A DNA stretch of 6,942 nt from DASQUP01 sp035641235 (GTDB lineage: Bacteria; Actinomycetota; CADDZG01; WHSQ01). A program made the position numbers and the translations under genes. Shown here in pieces: positions 1 to 5,395 of the stretch (positions are counted from its first letter, which is position 1; each line of letters begins with the position of its first letter). The stretch spans positions 1 through 6,942 of the forward strand of contig DASQUP010000060.1 in NCBI GenBank assembly GCA_035641235.1. The letters run 5' to 3'. The notes under the pieces were generated by a model. That model did not search any database and was not told the DNA's origin. It was given only the letters and a program-made list of their open reading frames with translations.

Positions 1-214
1 CGCTCCGTCGCCGTAGTCCCTGAAGGCATTCGACCGTCGTGGTCTTGCCCGCTCCGTTCGGACCCAGCAGTCCGAAGATCTCCCCGTGCCTGACGATCAT
101 GTCCACACTCTCGACGCCAACCCCGTTTCCGTAGTCCTTACGCAGGCCTTCGACTTCGATGACGGCGTTGCCGGTCGCCGATGGGAAATCGGATTGTGAC
201 CTTGTTGCCAGCAT
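1..214 (-). CDS. ABC transporter ATP-binding protein, DrrA-like (N-terminal part, runs off left edge)
   Basis: This is the first 71 residues of an ABC ATPase that powers an exporter in the cytoplasmic membrane; the rest lies beyond position 1. The core strand IEVEGLRKDYGNG starts near residue 19. The Walker A motif GPNGAGKTTT is at residues 51-60, followed by VECLQGLRRR, a wording typical of the DrrA/daunorubicin-resistance and CcmA-like subfamily (family knowledge). The ATG at 214 is chosen because a purine-rich AAGGGGGG lies 3 bases upstream. It leaves an N-terminal extension of about 16 polar residues before the usual first strand. The gene is on the same strand as the PAC2 gene and two-component genes, 143 bases after the PAC2 stop, so it may be their target or have its own promoter. 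The permease partner is presumably the next gene to the left. Substrate cannot be inferred. The family call is firm, the export direction less so. Confidence 0.93.
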   Translation of the reverse strand, partial: MLATRSQSDFPSATGNAVIEVEGLRKDYGNGVGVESVDMIVRHGEIFGLLGPNGAGKTTTVECLQGLRRRS

Positions 215-217
215 GAG

Positions 218-225
218 CCCCCCTT
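218..225 (-). promoter_or_regulatory. Ribosome binding site of the left-edge ABC ATPase
   Basis: On the minus strand AAGGGGGG precedes the ATG at 214 with a 3-base gap (about 5 from the AAGGGG core). It is the clearest Shine-Dalgarno-like element in the left block and fixes the start of the left-edge ATPase. Confidence 0.6.
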
Positions 226-234
226 GCCGTATGA

Positions 235-250
235 ACGTTTCTCGGAACGT
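235..250. repeat. Interrupted inverted repeat upstream of ABC ATPase, possible operator
   Basis: The plus strand reads ACGTT, a 6-base spacer, then AACGT. The same bases also form a direct repeat of GAACGT (233-238 and 245-250) with a 12-base period. It ends 21 bases upstream of the ABC ATPase start, in the 143-base gap after the PAC2 gene, which is where a regulator of the transporter would bind. The arms are only 5-6 bases, so chance is a real alternative. Confidence 0.25.
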
Positions 251-357
251 ACTGTGGAGGGACTCTCAGGTCGTCGGCCGTCCGCCGTCAGTTGCGTGTA
301 CCGCGAGGGAAGTACGAACGTCGAAAGGTCCGCCGTGCGATGGATCGTTGCGGGGGG

Positions 358-1200
358 CTATTCCTCGAAGGGGTTGTCCCCGCCGACGTCACGTAGGAAG
401 CGTTCAACTTCGCTGGCGATTTGGTCGCCGAGTCCAAACTCGCTCGAAGCCATCGTTTCGAGCCGTTCCACGTATTGTTTGGCTTCTGGGCGAGACGACA
501 CCATTTCGTCCAGCCGGCTTCGTTGCTCGTCGGCATCGGCGCGCCATTCGTCGAGATCAAGGTCTAGGGCGAGATGGCCTGCAACGCGCGAAAGCAGCGC
601 CAGAGCCGCGGGCTTGTAGGGCTCATTGACGTAGTGGGGAACCTGTGCCCAGAAGCCAACCGTCTCGATGCCGTGCTCGGCGAAGTAATGGTCGACAACG
701 CTAACGGCCGCGCTCGGGACGCGGAGAATGCCTTCAGGAACTCGCTGTCCGATGAGCAACTCCTTGTTCGAGGCAGTCATCATCACCGGAGATTCGAGTG
801 TGTGCGGGACGGCGGCAGGGACTGCTCCGATACTGATCAATCTCGTTACGGAGAACCGTCCGGCTAGTTCGAAGACCGATGCGGCGAACTCCTGCCAGCG
901 CATATCCGGTTCGGTCCCGCTCAGAACCAAAAGGTCGTGGGCACCGGCATCTCTCATCCGAACACTTATCCCCGGCCATTGCAGGTCTCGGATTTCACCG
1001 TCCACGAAGTCCAGAACCGGCCGATTCGAGCGATAGTCGAACAGGGCGTCTGGGTCGAAGTCCGCGACTATTGGCCCGTCTCCAGCGAGCAGGACGGCCG
1101 AATCCGTTCCCGCTCCTCCGGCATCGACCCAGCCGGAGAGCGCCTGCAGCATGACCGGTTCGCGTGGAATGGAGTCGCTAGTCAGTCTGTATAGGGCCAT
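358..1200 (-). CDS. PAC2 family protein (proteasome-assembly-chaperone-2-like fold)
   Basis: A 280-residue cytoplasmic protein. The opening, ending in a GWVDAGGAG stretch around residues 23-31, the central LVLSGTEPDMRWQEF segment near 91-105 and the VPHTLESPVMMT segment near 131-142 match my recollection of actinobacterial PAC2-family proteins. An acidic helical C-terminal tail, from about residue 215 to the NPFEE end, is also usual in the family. No signal peptide or membrane helix is visible. In eukaryotes and archaea PAC2 folds act in proteasome assembly or ATP-grasp partnerships; the function of the actinobacterial proteins is not established. It starts 50 bases after the response-regulator stop on the same strand, so co-transcription with the two-component pair is possible. 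No Shine-Dalgarno is seen before the ATG at 1200. A TACTCT hexamer 9 bases upstream could give a nearly leaderless transcript. The family call is strong, the role unknown. Confidence 0.88.
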   Translation of the reverse strand: MALYRLTSDSIPREPVMLQALSGWVDAGGAGTDSAVLLAGDGPIVADFDPDALFDYRSNRPVLDFVDGEIRDLQWPGISVRMRDAGAHDLLVLSGTEPDMRWQEFAASVFELAGRFSVTRLISIGAVPAAVPHTLESPVMMTASNKELLIGQRVPEGILRVPSAAVSVVDHYFAEHGIETVGFWAQVPHYVNEPYKPAALALLSRVAGHLALDLDLDEWRADADEQRSRLDEMVSSRPEAKQYVERLETMASSEFGLGDQIASEVERFLRDVGGDNPFEE

Positions 1201-1209
1201 CGTGAGCCC

Positions 1210-1215
1210 AGAGTA
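1210..1215 (-). promoter_or_regulatory. Possible -10 box for the PAC2 gene
   Basis: The minus-strand hexamer TACTCT fits TANNNT and lies 9 bases before the ATG at 1200, which has no Shine-Dalgarno. Transcription starting 6-8 bases downstream would leave a leader of only about 1-3 bases. No -35 match is seen, and the gene could equally be read through from the response regulator. Confidence 0.3.
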
Positions 1216-1250
1216 CCCGGCAACGGGCCCGAAATCGCTTCGCCCCGCGG

Positions 1251-1913
1251 CTACCTCGATCCGGGCGTCACCATCCCGGTTTCGTAGGCGAAGACAACTG
1301 CATGGACTCGACTCACGAGCTTGAGTTTGGTCAAGATCCTCGAGACATGGGTTTTTGCGGTGAGCTCCGAGATCACAAGGTGTTCGGCGATCTCTTTGTT
1401 GGTCAGGCCGCGTGCAATGAGGCGGAGCACTTCGCGTTCACGTTCCGTCAGTGCCTCTAACGCATCCGGTCTGGGTCGGTCATCGGGGCGAGCCGCCACG
1501 AGGTCGTGCAGCAGCCGGCGAGCCGTCGGGGGAGAGATCACAGTCCCGCCGTCGGCGGTGCTGTGTACTGCGCGCAGAAGATCGACCGGTGGTGTGTCCT
1601 TGACGAGAAAGCCGGATGCCCCGGCTTGGAACGCGTCGTAGACGTAGACATCGGTATCGAATGTCGTGAGTATCACAACTTCGGGAGGGTCGGGAAGCGC
1701 ACGAAGCTCGCGTGTGGCGCTGATCCCGTCCATAACCGGCATTCGAATGTCCATCAGGACCACGTCGAGTTTCGTCTTGCGTGTTATGTCGATTGCCTCC
1801 TCGCCGTTCCCGGCTTCACCTGCCACTTCGATATCCGGATCGGAGCGAAGCAGTGCAACGAAGCCGGCGCGTACCAGCTCCTGGTCGTCGACGGTCAACA
1901 CTCGGATAGTCAT
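1251..1913 (-). CDS. NarL/FixJ-family response regulator (REC + LuxR-type HTH)
   Basis: A 220-residue DNA-binding response regulator. The N-terminal receiver domain (about 1-120) has the acidic pair D9/D10, the phospho-acceptor D55 in VVLMDIRMP, the switch threonines at 83-84 and the conserved K105. The LuxR/GerE helix-turn-helix lies at about 152-215, with LTEREREVLRLIARGLTNKE followed by IAEHLVISELTAKTHVSRIL, a complete family signature. It is the cognate partner of the upstream histidine kinase: its ATG overlaps the kinase stop in an ATGA arrangement. There is no separate Shine-Dalgarno, which suggests translational coupling. Phosphorylation by the kinase would promote dimerisation and promoter binding. 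Likely targets nearby are its own operon and the ABC transporter at the left edge (inference from context). All catalytic residues are present. Confidence 0.97.
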   Translation of the reverse strand: MTIRVLTVDDQELVRAGFVALLRSDPDIEVAGEAGNGEEAIDITRKTKLDVVLMDIRMPVMDGISATRELRALPDPPEVVILTTFDTDVYVYDAFQAGASGFLVKDTPPVDLLRAVHSTADGGTVISPPTARRLLHDLVAARPDDRPRPDALEALTEREREVLRLIARGLTNKEIAEHLVISELTAKTHVSRILTKLKLVSRVHAVVFAYETGMVTPGSR

Positions 1914-3043
1914 TGGTCGTTGGCGGGGATGGTGGCCAGAACCTTGAAACCATCGTCGATGGCACCCGCTTCCAAAGATCCGCCGTAGATTGCGACACGC
2001 TCCCTCATGCCATTGAGCCCGTGGCCGCTTCTGTTAGCAGACGACGTGTGCGTCCCGCCGACGTTTGTGACCTGTATCTCGATCACTTCCGGTTTGTACG
2101 TCAAGGTAAGGGTTGCCCGGGAGCCGGAGGCGTGTTTGAGGGCGTTCGTCAGCGCCTCTTGGACGATCCGGTACGCGGACAATTCGAGTCCCGGCGGAAG
2201 CGTCCGAACGTCACCCCGGATACGAAGTTCGACGGGCAGTCCTGCGGACCTGGTTTTCTCAACGAGCTCGGGTAGGGAGTTGAGTGTGGGGCGAGGTTCG
2301 GTGGGTGTTTCGTCCGAACGCAGAGCCGTCAGGACGCGCCGCATCTCTCCCAGAGCACCGCGACCGGTCTCCTCGATGATTTTCAACGCCCGTTCGGCCT
2401 GTTCGGGGTCGCGGTCGATCAGGTGGGCTCCGACCCCCGCCTGCACCGTGATGAGACTCATCGCGTGTCCGAGGACGTCGTGAAGGTCGCGCGCAATTCT
2501 CGTTCGTTCCTCGACCACCGCACTGCGTGCCAGTTCCTCGCGCGCCGCCTCGAGGGCCAGGGTCTTCTCCTCAAGCTGCCGCGAATACTCTCGGCGCGCC
2601 GCAAGCGCGACGCCGAGCGCCCAGACGACAACGAACACAACGGCCACATAGCCAATCATCAGCACGTCGACGTCCCATCCACCGAACAGAACGAAGGCCA
2701 GCATCTCAGCAGGTGGGATGAGGCCCAGAGCGCGTACGGCCAGTGGTTTGGGGGCCGCGCCAACTGCGGCCATCGCCGCCATCGTGGGGAGCGATTGAAG
2801 GATGTCCCCCGGGTATTCGAAGGTCGCCCACAAGGGGTAAGCGAGCGCAAACGTCGCGAGGACCGAGAAGGGGTGGGAGCGGACCGCCAGAATCGGCAGC
2901 GTGTTTACTGCCACCAGCAGCCACCCAAGGCCATCGAGGGACCGTCCGTCCTCGGAGTTTGCGAGTGTGGACGCCAGAAAAACGGCTCCGAGCGCGAGCG
3001 CGAGGCCGACGTCCGGCGCGGCGAGACGAAGTGGGCGCGCCAT
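1910..3043 (-). CDS. Sensor histidine kinase, HisKA_3/NarL-partner type
   Basis: A 377-residue membrane kinase. The N-terminal half (about 12-150) carries roughly five or six hydrophobic segments, near 12-28, 40-54, 59-74, 85-107, 111-122 and 127-149, with no sizeable extracellular sensor domain. It therefore probably senses within or at the membrane. A coiled helix (about 150-178) leads to the dimerisation/phospho-acceptor domain with H188 in ARDLHDVLGHAMS. The HATPase_c domain has the N-box around N300 in EALTNALKHA and the G-box GHGLNGMRERV at 340-350. This layout is that of actinobacterial NarL-type kinases that often regulate ABC exporters. The gene overlaps the response regulator by 4 bases. 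The ATG at 3043 has no Shine-Dalgarno; a TAACTT hexamer 6 bases upstream suggests a leaderless mRNA. The signal is unknown. Confidence 0.96.
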   Translation of the reverse strand: MARPLRLAAPDVGLALALGAVFLASTLANSEDGRSLDGLGWLLVAVNTLPILAVRSHPFSVLATFALAYPLWATFEYPGDILQSLPTMAAMAAVGAAPKPLAVRALGLIPPAEMLAFVLFGGWDVDVLMIGYVAVVFVVVWALGVALAARREYSRQLEEKTLALEAAREELARSAVVEERTRIARDLHDVLGHAMSLITVQAGVGAHLIDRDPEQAERALKIIEETGRGALGEMRRVLTALRSDETPTEPRPTLNSLPELVEKTRSAGLPVELRIRGDVRTLPPGLELSAYRIVQEALTNALKHASGSRATLTLTYKPEVIEIQVTNVGGTHTSSANRSGHGLNGMRERVAIYGGSLEAGAIDDGFKVLATIPANDQ

Positions 3044-3049
3044 GCAGCA

Positions 3050-3055
3050 AAGTTA
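3050..3055 (-). promoter_or_regulatory. Putative leaderless promoter -10 box of the two-component operon
   Basis: The minus-strand TAACTT fits TANNNT and is separated from the ATG at 3043 by 6 bases, the spacing that puts the transcription start at the A of ATG. No Shine-Dalgarno precedes the ATG, consistent with a leaderless message as is common in Actinobacteria. A -35 match is not evident; the upstream spacer is very GC-rich. Confidence 0.45.
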
Positions 3056-3100
3056 CCGGCCCGCGCCGTGTGGGGCGTCGGCCGCGCGGACGATTGAAGG

Positions 3101-3120
3101 CGTACTCCGGCCGCGGTACG
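3101..3120. repeat. Interrupted palindrome upstream of histidine kinase, possible operator
   Basis: CGTAC, a 10-base GC-rich spacer, then GTACG: perfect 5-base arms about two helical turns across, ending 57 bases upstream of the kinase start. It could be a binding site for the response regulator or another dimer. The short arms mean this could be chance. Confidence 0.25.
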
Positions 3121-3167
3121 AGTTCTGGGGCGGCGCGCCGGCCTCTCCCAGCCCGAGATGGCAATCA

Positions 3168-3186
3168 ACCCCCGACAGGTGGGGGT
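3168..3186 (-). terminator. Possible terminator hairpin after the GbsR-like gene
   Basis: ACCCCC and GGGGGT form a 6-bp stem, extendable by one G-U pair in minus-strand RNA, with a 7-base loop. It lies about 50 bases past the regulator stop and before the two-component operon. The following minus-strand bases are TTGATTG, so there is no real U-tract. It may be a weak or Rho-assisted terminator. Confidence 0.3.
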
Positions 3187-3219
3187 CATATGCCATTTCA
3201 GCCCGGTGTGCCGCCCGGA

Positions 3220-3234
3220 GCGCCGGGCCGGCGC
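3220..3234 (-). terminator. GC-rich hairpin directly after the GbsR-like stop codon
   Basis: GCGCCG, a 3-base loop, then CGGCGC: a very stable stem that begins immediately after the regulator stop codon on the minus strand. There is no T-run behind it. Such tail-less hairpins can end transcripts or protect 3' ends in high-GC bacteria, but GC-rich DNA also yields them by chance. Confidence 0.3.
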
Positions 3235-3720
3235 CTACGTCGGCCCTTGGGTTTCCTGCTCCCACCGCTCGAGCAGGGCCGGGATCTCTTTCTCGAGCCA
3301 TTCGTAAAGGTCGTGCACGTCCTCCAGGCGCTCCCGTCGCGCCGGCTGATCGGGCAGCAGTTCCAGCCCGCCCTCGAGCACGCGCCTGAACTCGCCGTAG
3401 TGCTGTGACTGCGCGCGGGTGGCCTCCAGCAGCGAGCCGGGGCGAAAACGGTAGTAGGTCCTGCGGTCGCCGGGATGCGACACGCGCTCGACCCATCCCG
3501 ATGGGGTCAGGAACTTCATCGCGCTGCTGATCGAGCCCTTGCTCGCGCCGAGCACTTCGACGAGCTGATTGAACGTCTGCTCCGGCGGATCGCAGATAAG
3601 GAGCCACCCAATAACCCGCCCGGCCATTCTGAAGAGCCCCTGGCGCTCGAAACCCAGCGCTACCTCTTCGACGAACCCGAGCTCCTCGGGCGAAGGTTTG
3701 GTTCGTTCATCCTGTGTCAT
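3235..3720 (-). CDS. GbsR/MarR-family transcriptional regulator
   Basis: A 161-residue winged helix-turn-helix regulator when started at the ATG at 3720. An N-terminal helix (about 11-30) is followed by GRVIGWLLICDPPEQTFNQL (about 34-53). Next come the recognition region LGASKGSISSAMKFL (57-71) and the wing with HPGDRRTYYRF (82-92), then a helical C-terminal dimerisation part (about 97-155). This order and the CDPPEQ wording are characteristic of the GbsR branch of MarR. Bacillus GbsR represses glycine-betaine synthesis genes; actinobacterial members are largely uncharacterised. Two in-frame ATGs upstream (3732, 3750) are possible, but no Shine-Dalgarno is well placed for any of them. The 3720 start fits a leaderless mRNA from a TATGCT box 7 bases upstream, lying inside an 18-bp palindrome. 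The gene is divergent from the lipase, so autorepression and lipase control are the natural guesses (inference). Confidence 0.9.
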   Translation of the reverse strand: MTQDERTKPSPEELGFVEEVALGFERQGLFRMAGRVIGWLLICDPPEQTFNQLVEVLGASKGSISSAMKFLTPSGWVERVSHPGDRRTYYRFRPGSLLEATRAQSQHYGEFRRVLEGGLELLPDQPARRERLEDVHDLYEWLEKEIPALLERWEQETQGPT

Positions 3721-3723
3721 GTA

Positions 3724-3741
3724 GTTCAGCATACGCTGAAC
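3724..3741. promoter_or_regulatory. Perfect 18-bp interrupted palindrome, likely operator of the GbsR-like regulator
   Basis: GTTCAGC-ATAC-GCTGAAC: 7-base arms matching without error around a 4-base centre. It lies in the divergent gap between the regulator and the lipase, 3 bases before the regulator's chosen ATG. It overlaps the putative -10 box, so a bound dimer would block transcription. Another GCTGAA half-site is found at 3755-3760, 20 bases (about two turns) from the right arm, on the lipase side. The palindrome is a direct reading; its binding protein is inferred from position. Confidence 0.6.
3728..3733 (-). promoter_or_regulatory. Putative leaderless promoter -10 box of the GbsR-like gene
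   Basis: The minus-strand TATGCT (TANNNT) is followed by 7 bases and then the ATG at 3720, the canonical distance from -10 box to transcription start. The hexamer is inside the palindrome at 3724-3741. There is no Shine-Dalgarno before this ATG and no recognisable -35. Confidence 0.45.
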
Positions 3742-3787
3742 CAACCACATGAGAGCTGAATTTCGCGCACCTCCCGTTTAGTCGCAT

Positions 3788-3795
3788 GGGAGGGG
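3788..3795 (+). promoter_or_regulatory. Ribosome binding site of the lipase gene
   Basis: GGGAGGGG contains a strong GGAGG core and lies 12 bases before the GTG at 3808, slightly far but within range. It supports the GTG start, because no in-frame ATG lies at the right place. A TTTAGT at 3777-3782 is a weak -10 candidate just upstream. Confidence 0.5.
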
Positions 3796-3807
3796 CATCA
3801 TCTGTTC

Positions 3808-4602
3808 GTGCTTTCGACTCTGAGCGGACCCCGGCGCCGCTTCTTCATTGCCGTCGCCGTCATCGTGGCGACTTTCGGCGCCGGGCTGGCGATCGCGGTG
3901 CTCCGGGACGAGCCCCTCGACACTGGGCGGGTGCCGGTCATCCTCGTGCACGGGTACGGCGGAGCCGGTGAGTCGATGTCCGAACTGGCCGGCGCGCTGC
4001 AAGCAAACGGGCGGGAGGTGGTCACGATCGACCTCCCGGAGCGGGGCGAGGGCGACATCGACGACTCTGCCCGGGCCCTGGCGGATGCCGTCGCATCCAC
4101 GCGGGCGGCTCAGGTCGATCTCGTCGGGCACTCGGCCGGCGGGGTGGTTATCCGTGCGTACCTGAAGAATCTGGGAGGAGCCGAGAGGACCCGGAGGGCG
4201 GTGACGACCGGGTCGCCGCACCACGGAACGACCATCGCGGATGCAGCCGCTTCGGCTGGTCCGGAGGCGTGCGTGGACGCATGCGCCCAGTTGGGCAGGG
4301 GGTCAGATTTCCTGGCTGCTCTCAATGCCGGCGACGAAACGCCGGGTGACGTCCTCTACACAAGTATCTGGACCAGCCTTGACCAGACCGTGACGCCGCC
4401 CAACTCGGCCGTTCTGTCGGGGGCAGACAACATCCTGGTGCAACACGTCTGCCCGCAGGCGCGACTCGGTCACGGTGACCTCTCAAGCGATCCGCTTGCG
4501 ATCGGCCTGGTCCTTTGGGTGCTGCATCAAGACGAGGAGTCTCCGGGTCCCTCCGATTGCGAACGGATCATTGAATTGGGAGCCGGGGCACTCAACTCTT
4601 GA
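3808..4602 (+). CDS. Secreted or membrane-anchored lipase/esterase, alpha/beta hydrolase fold (EstA/LipA-like)
   Basis: A 264-residue serine hydrolase, probably cleaving ester bonds of lipids outside the cytoplasm. A basic RRR (9-11) followed by a hydrophobic stretch (12-32) is a signal peptide or anchor. RRRFF resembles a twin-arginine motif, and an AIA at 28-30 could be a cleavage site. The oxyanion strand VPVILVHGYGG is at 42-52. The nucleophile S109 is in the elbow GHSAGG (107-112), followed by TGSPHHGT near 134-141 as in class-2 bacterial lipases. D192 in SLDQTV and H222 in LGHGDL complete the triad. Four cysteines (155, 159, 215, 251) could form two disulfides, fitting an exported enzyme. 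It starts with GTG behind GGGAGGGG. It is the only plus-strand gene, divergent from the GbsR-like regulator, and its stop overlaps the convergent permease gene by 11 bases. Substrate (triglyceride, phospholipid or polyester) cannot be told. Confidence 0.92.
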   Translation: MLSTLSGPRRRFFIAVAVIVATFGAGLAIAVLRDEPLDTGRVPVILVHGYGGAGESMSELAGALQANGREVVTIDLPERGEGDIDDSARALADAVASTRAAQVDLVGHSAGGVVIRAYLKNLGGAERTRRAVTTGSPHHGTTIADAAASAGPEACVDACAQLGRGSDFLAALNAGDETPGDVLYTSIWTSLDQTVTPPNSAVLSGADNILVQHVCPQARLGHGDLSSDPLAIGLVLWVLHQDEESPGPSDCERIIELGAGALNS

Positions 4603-5395
4603 TGTCTTTGCTCGCGAGGTTCGCCCAGGCCGCACCGAGGAGCAGCGTCACCCAGACGCCCTGAATGGCGAAACCGCGTACCACGTTGCGCCACAGGACC
4701 GGGCTTCTAAAGAGATCGACGAATGCCAGCCAGTAGTGCGTCGGCATGTAGGGATGGAGAGCCGAAGCGGCCTCGAGCAGGTCCAGCACCTGGAACGTGA
4801 TCAGAACCGCAAGCGCTCCAAGGGCCGCGGCGAGAGACGAGTCCGTCGTTGTGGAGAAGAAGGTTGCGAGTGCTGCGACGCCCAGCATCGATGCCCCTAC
4901 GTAAACGACCGTTACAACGGTGCGCCACGTCGCGTCCTGGGCGGCGATCGTTCCCCCCGACACGGTGGCGAGGGGCTCCACGCCGAAGAGCGAAGCCCCA
5001 GTGATGAAGGCAACGACGGCCACGATTGCCACGGCAAGGAATATGAAGACGATCGCTGCGAACAGCTTCGATGCGAGCAACCGCGTCCGGCCGACAGGAC
5101 GGGTAAGGAGGTATCGCAGGGTTCCGTAGCCCGCCTCACCGGCGATCGAATCACCCGCAACTACGCTTACGGAAACCGGCAGGAACACCGGCAGGATGAG
5201 AGCCAGTGCCGCCGCCGGATAAAGCGCGCCGTTGTTGAGGACCTGAGACAGGAACGCCGGGCCTTCCCCCGGACGAGGTCCGATGCCCGTTACTTTGAGG
5301 AAGATCGCCACCAGCACGGGAAGCCCGGTGAGCAACGCGATGGTGACCCACGTGCGCGGGCGCCGGAGCAGCTTGATCAACTCAACTCCGTACAT
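4592..5395 (-). CDS. ABC-2 type transporter permease
   Basis: A 267-residue integral membrane protein, the permease half of an ABC-2 exporter with the ATPase encoded just upstream. Six hydrophobic segments are visible at about 16-36, 60-81, 111-135, 159-181, 187-208 and 240-262. The family hallmark AGDSIAGEAGYGTLRYLLTR (80-99) lies on the cytoplasmic side between helices 2 and 3 and is followed by PVGRTRLLASK. The ATG at 5395 is chosen over an upstream in-frame ATG at 5494: GAGGG lies 5 bases before it, the N-terminus MYGVELIKLLRRPRTW is typical of the family, and the longer version adds 33 residues that fall inside the ATPase gene. It overlaps the ATPase by 14 bases, implying translational coupling. 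The last 11 bases overlap the convergent lipase gene. Substrate is unknown. Confidence 0.94.
   Translation of the reverse strand: MYGVELIKLLRRPRTWVTIALLTGLPVLVAIFLKVTGIGPRPGEGPAFLSQVLNNGALYPAAALALILPVFLPVSVSVVAGDSIAGEAGYGTLRYLLTRPVGRTRLLASKLFAAIVFIFLAVAIVAVVAFITGASLFGVEPLATVSGGTIAAQDATWRTVVTVVYVGASMLGVAALATFFSTTTDSSLAAALGALAVLITFQVLDLLEAASALHPYMPTHYWLAFVDLFRSPVLWRNVVRGFAIQGVWVTLLLGAAWANLASKDIKS

Noticed and set aside
1217..1228. CCCG-GCAA-CGGG mini-hairpin between the response regulator and the PAC2 gene as a terminator
   Set aside because: The stem is only 4 bp with no T-run, and the GNRA-like loop is on the non-coding strand.
3197..3202. TTCAGC upstream of the kinase as a further GbsR operator half-site
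   Set aside because: A lone 6-mer is expected about three times by chance on two strands in a window this size, and no partner arm is present.
2423..3408. Several overlapping plus-strand open frames opposite the kinase and regulator
   Set aside because: They are Arg/Pro/Gly-rich translations with no motif, and the opposite strand holds well-defined genes.
3053..3607. Minus-strand open frame of 184 codons overlapping the GbsR-like gene
   Set aside because: It is another frame of the same DNA, very Arg/Ala-rich; the frame at 3235-3720 carries the winged-helix motifs.
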